From the NCBI GenBank assembly GCA_019096065.1, contig JAGUCH010000001.1, positions 62,001-126,000 on the forward strand: a DNA stretch of 64,000 bases, given 5' to 3'. Within the stretch, counting starts at the first letter, position 1; each line of letters starts with the position of its first letter. This DNA comes from Paracyclopina nana. Lineage: Eukaryota; Arthropoda; Copepoda; Cyclopoida; Cyclopettidae. The notes under the pieces were generated by a model. It was not told where the DNA came from and did no database searches. It saw nothing but the letters and a program-made list of their open reading frames with translations. Shown here one piece after another: positions 13,579 through 23,143 of the stretch. Position numbers and translations under genes: made by a program.

Positions 13579-14313
13579 ATTGGATTACTTAAAAAGTTTG
13601 GCGAAATAGCTATAATACTAAACTGGCGACTAGCAAATAGTGATGGAACAAGTTTCTGCTTGGCTTGAAAGCTTGAAACTAAAACCCAGCTTGAGCTACC
13701 TAAGCAAATTATGAAAAGCTTGAAGCCCAAAATGAAAAGCTTGAAAAAGCTTGACACCAAAAAATTTCAAGACTTAATCCATTTTTAATCAAAAGAAAAA
13801 AGGGCTGATTTTAAAATTAACAAATACTTCAGGGATCATATTACTTAATCAAAGTTAAAGCTATTTCTGTCATTTTTTATGTTTTGTGTGTATTTTTGTC
13901 AAATCTGGTGATTAATTGCCATTTTTTGTCTTAAAGTACTAAAAAAGTGAAAAGCTTGAAATGTTAAATTTTGAGTGTGAAAAAGCTTGATAACTATTTT
14001 CAAAAGCTTGGGATCACTCGAACACGTTTCTAAAAGCTTGAAGCTTGATCAAGCTGAAAATTTCCGGCTCGTTCCATCACCACTAGCGAGCGCTGAAAAA
14101 ACATGGGCTGGCGCGGCATGGTCGCAAGACGCAATGGCAACAGGCGCATGTTGAAGGCTAGACCGCTGGGTCAGCTTTGATGAGCTCACGCTCGCCATCT
14201 GCAATAAAGCGAAGCGCAAAATTTAAGGCATATTTTGCAAAAAACAAGCCTAAAAACTTTCGTAAATTCAATTATAGCCAATGCTTGAAATGTTGGGGGG
14301 CAGCTACTAGTAA

Positions 14314-14463
14314 TAGGATTATACACCTCTAGGCTGTCGGATAACACTCATTATTTTTTAGTGTCTCGTGCCAATCACTCGTTCGCTCCGCTCACTTGTG
14401 ATCTGTCACTTGACACTAAAAAATAATTCGTGTTATCCTCCAGCCTAGAGGTGTATAATCCTA
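14314..14463. mobile_element. Hairpin element with 52-bp arms
   Basis: The arm at 14314-14365 (TAGGATTATACACCTCTAGG...) is nearly the exact reverse complement of 14412-14463. The 46-nt loop contains TCACTCGTTCGCTCCGCTCA and a matching TCAC/GTGA pair. It resembles a short non-autonomous foldback transposon. Confidence 0.85.
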
Positions 14464-14987
14464 TATTATTTTGATGGTGGAAGTGAACAAATCTTATTTT
14501 TTATATGTTATTATTTTCTATATTTTAAATCATAATTTGGCAAGATTTGAATATTTGAAGACATCAAAATGGGAAATTCGTGACCAAAAATGCTCTAATA
14601 TATTCATGGTGAAAATTATTGAAGGGAAACTAAGTAGGTCATTTAAGCACGCAAATAACGCATAAAAAATCAAAGAAAAATCAAGCCAAAAAAGAAACAA
14701 AAACAATTATTTAATTATACCTGAATTTTACTCATTTTCCGCCAAATGGCAGAGTTCACACTTGAAACTCTTAACCCCAGTTCATTTCGCGGAATTTCCG
14801 CATTTTTCAAAAAACTGGCACATTTTTCAAAAATGTAAACAAACTCTTTTTACATATTAATTTATTTTTTTAGGAATTTCGCGGAATTCGGAAAAGCACG
14901 CGAAATCTCGCTTAGTCATAGAAAAATTAGGGCGAGGTCTTGCAGCAAAAAAGCAATGATGAGAAAATGGCCAAAATGGCGGCTTAC

Positions 14988-15045
14988 CTTGCGCGGAATT
15001 ATTTTGCGTCGCATTTTCGCTCGAAATCTGAGTTAACTCGGCCAT
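14988..15045 (-). CDS. Candidate first coding exon of a divergent gene
   Basis: An ATG at 15045-15043 in the context CAAAATGGCC opens MAELTQISSENATQNNSAQ and reaches a strong donor, G|GTAAGC, after 58 nt (phase 1). The surrounding DNA is richer in GC and CpG than its neighbours, as at a promoter. The start is 0.8 kb from SETDB1 and points the other way, so a shared bidirectional promoter is possible. I found no acceptor-bounded partner exon inside the window. Joining it directly to the 7300 exon breaks the frame. Treat it as a candidate only. Confidence 0.35.
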
Positions 15046-15860
15046 TTTGCTGCCTCTGATTTTCACCGCTGCAATTTGGCAGAAAAAACAATTCCACTCG
15101 CGCACTACGCGACTCACTTCTATTGAAGGGCGAAGAAGGAACTGAATTTTCCTCCTGCTGGCCTGACAACTTGCCACTTTTAACGGATCGAAAGTCAAGT
15201 CGATCCCTAAATAGTCAATTCTAAGTAAAGAAAAACTAAACATTGTCAGCCTTAAAATAATGAAAAAATGATAATACTGATTAAATACATTTAAGAAATG
15301 CTGAAAAGTAATTATTTTAGCTATGAAAAAAGCTGAAAAGCGGATTTTTAAGTTTGATATTTGCCTTAGAAAAAGTCACTCGGTTCGCTATGCAGTTTAT
15401 GTACTAAGCAGCTGTTGAGCAAAATGGCTACCAGAATTGGCCAATTTTCGTGATTTCCTGTATTTCCGAATCGAAAAATTAATGCTTTTTAAGTATGTTT
15501 CGCCTGAATGAGCTTTAATTTTCAGAGCGTGACTCAGCACAAATTAATTTCGAATAATATTGAAATATTGCATATTTCTGATTCCGCGCTTGGAAAATTT
15601 TCCGCCAAACCGTCTGGTCATTCTGTCCCAAAAAGCGTTATCAAAAAAGCTCTACAAAAATAAAAAATAAACTGTAAACACTTTTTTTAACATTATTTCA
15701 GAGATAAGTTTAGCATACTTTTTCAAAACTTTTAATTTTGGCAAAATTTCACTTTTCGCCCTAATGAAATATTTTCACGGCAATCTCGGATGAAACAGAT
15801 TTCAGTTTTGGCATTTTTGAAAAATTTTCGATTATAAAATAGGTAAGAATTCTGGTAGCG
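15046..15860. promoter_or_regulatory. Probable divergent promoter region upstream of SETDB1
   Basis: This interval lies between two outward-facing starts. The CpG-containing part is at 15000-15190. No TATA box could be assigned. GGCTACCAGAA at about 15423 and ATTCTGGTAGCG just before the SETDB1 ATG are copies of the window-wide 10-mer. Confidence 0.4.
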
Positions 15861-18800
15861 ATGAATGTCGGCGTCAGAGTGGGACAAATTCAAAACAAAG
15901 CTGGAAAAATGGAGAAGAAAAAGAAGAGGAAAATTGACTGGGTTTGCGTGAATCCGGATTGCACCAAGAGCAAAAGCGATGACGTCATCACCGCGCGGCC
16001 TTTTGTTGTGGCCTTTTTTTGCGGGAAAAAAATCTCGGAGGAGGACAAGAAGCGAAAAGTGTGCAGAGAGTGCCAAAACAGTGCTGACAATGCTCGATTG
16101 GACATCAAGGCCAAAATCAAGAATCGAGAACTGATTGCCAACTTGCCAATCATTCGAGAAGCCGCTGTCGTCTTGGACGATTCCGACGAAGATGACAACG
16201 AAGAAGATAATGACAACAATGAGTCGAGCGAATCAGAGATGGAAGCCGACATTGGCAACATTCGGTCTTTCGTCGACGAAATGATGGACAAGTGGAAGAT
16301 TCCGGATCAAATTGGAGATTCCATCAGGGATGCCAGTCAAAGACTGGACAATTTGAGCTCATCGAGGGCAGAGATCGATGCCAGTCTGGAGCAAATCGAA
16401 AGGGATGTCGATGCAATGCGAGCAGCCTTGTACGCCCCTTTCAGACCGTCAATTCAATCCGTCGAACCTTTGGACATTGGCAATGGCAGTTGCGATGTCA
16501 TCGTCACCACATCAAGTATGAGCAATGTCGACCCTAACTTGCCCCCCGCAGGACCTATCAAAAGACCAACCCCTCAAAAGGGCGATTTGGTGTATGCAAT
16601 GCGTGGCAAGGACATCCTGTCGATTTGGGACAAGGGCTTGGTGCACGATGTCCAAGGCAATGAGTTTGTCATCAAGTTCGATGTTGTCGGCAACAAGCAG
16701 AAGGCGGGAGGATTCTATAAGAAACTGTCGGCCAAATTCCTGGCCTACCTAAAGCCTCCGCCCGTCCGACTCCAGGTTAAATCCCTATCCGATGCTCTTC
16801 AAAGGTTTTTTATTATTTCTTTTTCATTTTTACACAGGTTGGAACAAGAGTGATTGCAATCTTCATTGAAACGGACCAAGCGTCAACGATGAGTCAAAGC
16901 GATTTCTACTCCGGAATCATTGCTGAACCACCAAAGACGATGAATGGACATCGATACTTGGTCTTCTTTGACGATGGCTATGCATCGTACATTAAACATG
17001 AAGACATTCGTGTCGTCTGCCAACAAACTGAAAATGCCGTCTGGGAAGACATCCACGTCAACTCGCGGGAGTTCCTCAAGAAGTACCTACTGCAATACCC
17101 CGAGAGGCCCATGGTTAAATTGTCATTGGGGCAAAGCGTCCTGGTAGAAAGTGAGGGCACATGGTGGAATGCCAAGGTTGAATGCATCGATGCAAGTTTG
17201 GTGAAGGTCTTCTTCATCATTCCACGTAGGAAGGAAGCCATCTACCGAGGCTCAACAAGGCTCTACCCATTGTATAAGCAGATGATGCAACAACGCAAGA
17301 ATGCCGATGTCAAGCAAAACTTTGCTCGGCGAAACCATTTTGCTTACAGAGCTGGCAACAAACCTTACATTGAGTACACGAGAAATGCCGAGGATGACCA
17401 CATGGTCATTTCAAATTTGGCCGAGTTTGGCATAGAACAGATGAATGTGAAGAGGGCAGTCGCCCGTAAGTCCACCACCGCACGAAAGAATGATCACATC
17501 AAATCATCAGCCAAACCCGACCCCTACAGGTACCAAATGAACATAATTTTTGTTTAAAATGTAAACTATTTGCTCTCAGGATCCGGTGGGAGGCAAAAGG
17601 ATTAGTCAAGCCTTTGGATGTGAGGTGTGCGGAAGGCTCCAAATTCGCCAAGCATCAATGCTCGCCCTCATGCATGGATGATCCACAATTCTTGTACAAT
17701 CAAGAAAAGCAAGTGACTGAGACGGAGAAGCTGAAGCACTTCAATCCTCTCCTGATTCCAATCATTCTTGGGTGGAAGCGTCAGATCACCAAGCATCGCA
17801 ACTTTGGCAAACGCTCCATTTACTATGTCGCACCTTGTGGGCGAAGACTTCGCAGCTTAGTATGAGTTATTTGTTACCTAATTTTATGCTAGTTTCTAAT
17901 AACATCTTTCTTCAGGAGGAAGTCCATCGGTATTTGAGGGTGACGCACTCAACGTTGGAAATTGACTTCTTCAATTACGAATGGTACGTCCACGTCTTCA
18001 ACTATTTCGTGCCTGAGAGGAAGTTCTACCAAATCGATGACATCTCCTATGGCAAAGAGAACGTTCAAGTGTCGTGCGTCAACTCCTTGGACAACAACTA
18101 CCCAGAATATGTAGAGTACAGCACAGTGCGGTTGCCGCAGAAAGATGTGGACATTCCGTTGGACGAGGGATTCCTGACGTGTTGCGATTGCACTGACGAT
18201 TGCCAGGACAAGGAGAAATGCTCTTGCTGGCAATTGACAATCAAAAGCACGGCCGCCTCAAACCCCGAAAAGAAGGAGAATCCTAATGCTGGTTACGTCT
18301 ATCGAAGACTTTTAGAACCTGTGTCAACGGGCATTTACGAGTGCAACAAGTTCTGCAAGTGCAAAAGTACTTGCTTGAACCGTGTTGCTCAGCATCCCCT
18401 TCGCATTCCACTCCAGGTAACTGTCGTCCTATTGACGTTCAACTATTGTCCTTAATGACTTCTGTTCAAGGTCTTCAAGACGGAGAAAAGGGGATGGGGA
18501 ATCCGGACCCTTGGCGATATTCCACAAGGCGGATTCATTTGCATTTACGTTGGCAACTTGTACACCAATGAAGAAGCAAACAAGCAAGGCCAAGACTTTG
18601 GCGATGAATACTTTGCTGAACTCGACTTGATTGAAGTCGTCGAGGGACGCAAAGAAGGCTACGAAAGTGACTATGAGGGCGATGTCGAAGTCGTCAGCGA
18701 TGAAGAGTACAAAGTGAACAATTCTTCAAACGATGAACAAGATGACGATGAAGACGATCGATCTTTCGGCCTTGGTCACTTGAAGGTTGGCACCGACAAG

Positions 18801-19202
18801 ACGGACCGACAAACTCGACAACAGCGAGTGAAGAAGACTCAGGAAGATCCAGAAAGCGAAGACATGTCGTCAAAGACAGCGGATGACAAACCAGAGAAGC
18901 CAAAGTATGTGTCCACACGCAAATTTTTCCATAAGGATGAGGATTTTTACGTGATGGACGCAAAAAGTATCGGCAACATTGGACGGTATCTGAACCATTC
19001 CTGCAACCCAAATTGCTACGTACAAAACTGCTTTGTCGACACACATGACTTGCGCTTCCCATGGGTGGCATTTTTTGCCAGCTGTCACATTTCTGCAGGC
19101 GAAGAACTTTGCTGGGACTACAACTATCAAGTGGATCAAGTACAAGGCAAGGAAATCTACTGCCAATGTGGAGAAGATTCTTGCCGAGGAAGATTACTCT
19201 GA
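15861..19202 (+). CDS. SETDB1: Histone H3K9 methyltransferase SETDB1/eggless, complete
   Basis: Five exons (15861-16775, 16838-17529, 17580-17859, 17916-18416, 18471-19202) join in phase to 1039 residues. The family trimethylates histone H3 lysine 9 in the nucleus and silences chromatin and transposons. In order: a Lys-rich start with a CVNPDC/CRECQ Cys pattern; an acidic DSDEDDNEED run; a coiled-coil-like stretch; Tudor modules from about 240 to 480 (GDLVYAM, VGTRVIAIF, LGQSVLVESEGTWWNAKVE); a methyl-CpG-binding-like domain at about 590-670 (GWKRQITKHRNFGKRSIYYV); a Cys-rich pre-SET (CCDCTDDC, CNKFCKCKSTC); and a SET domain split by an acidic insert of about 100 residues, which is the SETDB hallmark. 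NHSCNPN, WDYNY and the post-SET CQCGEDSCRGRLL at the C-terminus are present. It is shorter than the human protein (about 1290), mainly at the N-terminus. Met17 (15909) has a better start context than Met1. Introns are only 50-62 nt. Confidence 0.96.
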
Positions 19203-19223
19203 TTTATTTATTCCTTCTTCATT

Positions 19224-19229
19224 AATAAA
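19224..19229 (+). terminator. Polyadenylation signal AATAAA of SETDB1
   Basis: AATAAA lies 22 nt after the SETDB1 stop codon, implying a very short 3' UTR. Further AATAAA copies near 19380 could serve as an alternative. Confidence 0.55.
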
Positions 19230-19415
19230 CAATACCAAACTATTATCTGCAACATTATTTAAAAAATACCTTTTCTGCCAAAAAGTCTTGAAAGATTTTG
19301 ATTTCCAGCTTGAAAATTCATAATTCTTATGTATATTATGAGAAAAGTATTAATTTTGTCCATTCTGCTTATTGATTCTAATAAATAAATAACTTTATGA
19401 TGATAAAACAAGAAT

Positions 19416-19489
19416 GGCCCGTTAGCTCAGTTGGTTAGAGCGTCGTGCTAATAACGCGAAGGTCGCTGGTTCGATCCCCCCACGGGCCA
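19416..19489 (+). tRNA. tRNA-Ile (anticodon AAT)
   Basis: The acceptor stem GGCCCGT pairs fully with ACGGGCC and is followed by discriminator A. The D-arm is GCTCAGTTGGTTAGAGC. The anticodon stem TCGTG/CGCGA encloses the loop CTAATAA with anticodon AAT. The T-arm contains GGTTCGATCC. There is no intron, and all arms form, so it should be functional. It sits about 210 bp after SETDB1. Confidence 0.97.
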
Positions 19490-19492
19490 CAA

Positions 19493-19503
19493 TTTTTTTT
19501 TTT
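19493..19503 (+). terminator. RNA polymerase III T-run terminator
   Basis: Eleven consecutive T residues begin four bases after the tRNA-Ile. Confidence 0.85.
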
Positions 19504-19638
19504 CATTCATTTCACATCTTTGATACATAAATAATGATTGCTACTTATTCAAGAATAGTTTTGATATCATTTTTCATTCATTTCAGTTCATTGAACCATA
19601 AATAATGATTGCTATTTATTCAAGAATAGTTTTGATAG
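19502..19638. repeat. Tandem duplication, two units of about 68 bp
   Basis: TTCATTCATTTCA at 19502 and again at about 19573 starts two copies that share ATAAATAATGATTGCTA and TATTCAAGAATAGTTTTGAT. It directly follows the tRNA terminator. Confidence 0.8.
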
Positions 19639-20145
19639 AAATCACAGGCAACTATGTGGCCCTCAAAAGTAGGATGCTGTGATGTGTCATGTGGAACACA
19701 TAACCATTTGAGGGTGACATGAGCACTCCTCGAATAAGATCCTTCTGGTGTCAAGCAAGCAGCACAAGCAGTCGTGGTGAAAACCTTTAAAAATTACTAA
19801 TATGTCAAAGCTTGCCAAACATATAAACTAGTCAAAAATTGAATTTTCGGGCACTTAGTCAATGAATGTAGAGTCAAAACTAGGAACAATGGACAAAAAT
19901 ACACAGAATAGGTCTAAAGCAACGATAACTGCTCTGTCTAGATCTAGAATTTGGATCTACTTTGTGTTTGAAACATTTCAATTATTGCTATTTTTTAACG
20001 TTGGTTGGTCCAAAAAAAAAGTTGATCTGGATCTATTAGTACTTAAAGTAGATCCAGAGTTGATGCTTAGATACAGGTGGTCTAAAATTATCAATTATGT
20101 AGTTCAATTGGTCTACAATTGGTCCATTTCTGAAACCAGTTGGTC

Positions 20146-20584
20146 GATGCAAAAAATGAATAATGATCCAAAGTAGGTCCAGATAATAGGAGGTCATCTC
20201 ATTGAGTTAACATTCATTTCAATTCTATTGTGTATGTTGGTTGGTCCAAAAACCAGTTTAATCCGGATTCACTAATGTATCGTGTAGGTCTAAAATTGTT
20301 GCTCTACAGTTAATGTAACATACAACATAATCAGTTACTTTGATCAGTTGGTCCACGAACCCGGATTAAACTGGTTTTTGGACCAACCAACATACACACT
20401 GTAATTGAAATCAATGTTAACTCAATGAGATGACCTCCTATTATCTGGACCTACTTTGGATCATTATTCATTTTTTGCATCCGGATTTACTAATGAATCA
20501 TGTAGGTCTAAAGTTGTTGCTCTACAGTTAATGTATCCTTAATACAACATAATCAGTTACTTTGATCAGTTGGTCCACGAACCC
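20146..20584. repeat. Complex inverted and direct repeat
   Basis: The left arm 20146-20269 is the near reverse complement of 20359-20481, including TGGTTGGTCCAAAAACCAG and its mirror. The spacer 20263-20362 is itself repeated directly at 20481-20584 (GTAGGTCTAAA, TTGCTCTACAGTTAATGTA, AGTTGGTCCACGAACCC). The unit has therefore been copied both inverted and direct. TTGGTCC/GGTCTA motifs are dense from about 19860 to 20660. Confidence 0.85.
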
Positions 20585-21773
20585 GATCTAAGACATCTTT
20601 ATTTTTCTACTTGGTCCACAATGGAAAAATGGTTGTAATACGCTGTTGGTCTGCAATCCGGATCCGGATTGCATTGAAGGATCTACAGTAGGTCATCAAC
20701 GAGTTGACGACGTTTTTGATTACAATTCCTTTTTTATGTTCACCGCTCCTAGTTTTGACTTTTCATAGTCGACTCAAGTTCCTGAATCTTCAATCTGGAC
20801 CTAGTTTGTTTACTTCTCAAGCACGTACAGTTCCAGCTTTGGTGCAAACCCGTCCAGGCTCCAAACCGGTTAGGTTATTATAGGGGCACATCCCACCAGA
20901 GACCAAGGGCCAATCCGGGGCAAAGCAGCCCCGCGTTGGAGGGCAAAGCACATAGGGAATGTCCAAATAAGGCCCCAATTTGGCCCCTGCAGTGACTTGC
21001 AAAAAAATGCAAATTGCAACCTGAGCTTTCATGTTTTGCACTGAGTGGCTCAAAACACTTTATATTGATTGGTATATTGACTTGCTTTTCCAAAAAAAAA
21101 TATATATTCATCCCATTTGACAGACAAAAAAAGACTAGGAGCTCCCTCTATACTCTGAAATGTCAAACATCTTCTTATTATCTTTGAACTCATTTTGTCC
21201 AATTTTAAATTTTCCTATGCAATTGAATAGTAGCCTAATAACTTTACTTTTTGTAAAGTTACATTGTTTGCAACACTTTCTGTAATGAAATTAGGGAAAG
21301 CTCATTAAGAATAAATGTATATTAGAAAGCATTAGTTGTCAGGGTCAAGTCATGGCAGTCAATAAATGGATTGACAAAATGGCAGAACCTAACAACAGTG
21401 AAACTGAAGAAATATTAACTATTCTTAGCTTTCATTCATCTAAGTGAGTTTTTATACACTTTTTCAAAGCTTTCATAACTCTTTTAGTTTGCAGTTGGCG
21501 TGCAGAAATAATAACAAAGCTAATTTTCTACTTTTTTCATATGTGTAACAAGAAGTCCAATAATTCAACCTGTTATTAAGCCTTTTCCCAGTAATGGCCA
21601 AATATTGATTAAGATGACATTTGAGGCTCAATTTCTATCAAATTGAGAAACTTTTCAATAAGTTGTGAAAAAAAGGTAAAAACTAAGATAACTTAAATAT
21701 CTTAACCCACTGGCAAAATCAATCTAAGTAACACAGGTACAAAGCCAAAAATAAAAAAAATACTGGGTATCAT
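20585..21773. other. Non-coding, nothing recognised
   Basis: There is a GC-richer patch at about 20820-21000 without an identifiable gene or RNA. The remainder is AT-rich with no exon I can support. Confidence 0.4.
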
Positions 21774-22136
21774 AGATAACCTAAATTCAATTTAACCTCA
21801 ATCAAAAGATAACCTCACTCAAGGATAACCTCACTCAAAGATAACCTCGCTCAAAGATAACCTCAGTTTTAGATAAACTAACTCAAAGATAACATTGCTT
21901 AAAGATAACATCAGTCAAAGATAACCTTGCTCAAAGATGACCTCACTCAAAGATAAACTGATCCCACTAACCCAGCGAGGTTATCTTTGAGTTATGTTAT
22001 CCTTGAGTGAGGTTATCTTTGAGGTAGTTTATCTAAAAATGAGGTTTTCTTTGAGTGAAGTTATCCTTGAGTGAGGTTATCTTTGAGGTAGTTTATCTAA
22101 AAATGAGGTCATCTTGGAGCCAGGTTATCTATTGAG
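21774..22136. repeat. Mirror-image 16-bp tandem array
   Basis: Units of GATAACCTCACTCAAA run head-to-tail from 21774 to about 21959. After a 15-bp centre their reverse complement runs from 21975 to 22136. The variant block GTTTTAGATAAACTAACTC of the left half reappears inverted in the right half (twice), so the array was inverted as a block. It lies about 1 kb before the TRPA1 start. Confidence 0.9.
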
Positions 22137-22754
22137 AGAAATTACTATATTTAAGTTAGGTTATCAATGATAACCTCACTCAAAGATACCTACATCATAT
22201 TTGAAGATAAATTGCTGCGTATCTTAGTGGCAATTTTAAGCCAACTAGGAATTGCGTGCCTTCTTTCATATACAGAGCAATTATTAAGGTATTAATGGGT
22301 TTTTGGCAGGTTCGCCTGTTTGTTATTTTCCTATTGCTTATAGCGTTCAGAAAAGGCTAAAAATGGGCATGGTTATTAAAAAGTCATGGTTAGATGGTAT
22401 AGGGGACATTAGCACTGACATGTGAATTGTTATTATGGCAGTTGTTACTGCTGTGGTAGTCATTGGATACCAAATTGAGGGGTCCCACTACAATGAGCCC
22501 TTAGAGAAAAACGAGAAATAAATGCTAAGCTATCTAATTCTTGAAAGTTAGACATTTTAGAGTTTTCATAATTAAGAATGTAAAATCAGAGGTTAAAAAG
22601 GCAAAAAAGTACGTTTTTTCACATACTTACATTATAGCTTACATTATAGTATTTGTAAAAAAAGAAATAAATATTAAGATAATTATCTAAAAAGGCGAGA
22701 ATAGCTTTATCCGAAATAATTTAGATAACTTAGAATGCTTGCATCAAATGCACA

Positions 22755-22890
22755 CTTATCTAAATCAAATCACAAAGTTATCTAAATCAAATTGCAAAGT
22801 TATTTGAGTAAAACAAAAAGTTATCTAAATTAAATAAGAAAGGTTATTTAAGTTAAATAACTACAGTTATCTAAATTAAACAAGAAAAAT
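22755..22890. repeat. Degenerate TTATCTAAATCAAAT array
   Basis: Five to six imperfect units of about 22-25 bp contain AGTTATCTAAATCAAA or AGTTATCTAAATTAAA. The array lies in the presumed TRPA1 upstream region. Confidence 0.65.
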
Positions 22891-23143
22891 AATCATAATT
22901 CAAAGAGAAAATATAGTTGAAATAATAACAGTTTAAACTAGAAAGGAAAAAATAACCTAATTGCAAGACCTCATTGAAATGGGAAAACTGAATTTTAACC
23001 AATAACTAGCCTAGAAAAAATTATCTAATAGTCCCGTTTTAGTGGGACCCCGCTCTCAGTAATGGGACGTAATTTGTCAAATAATGAGACAGCTGTTGCT
23101 GTTGCTTCAGTGAGGCCCAGTTTGTTTGCTGTTTGTGTGAAGC

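Noticed and set aside
14857..15243. Minus-strand frame of 128 codons
   Set aside because: The stretch upstream of the ATG at 15045 and the stretch past the donor at 14987 look non-coding. Only the short ATG-to-donor segment was kept as a candidate.
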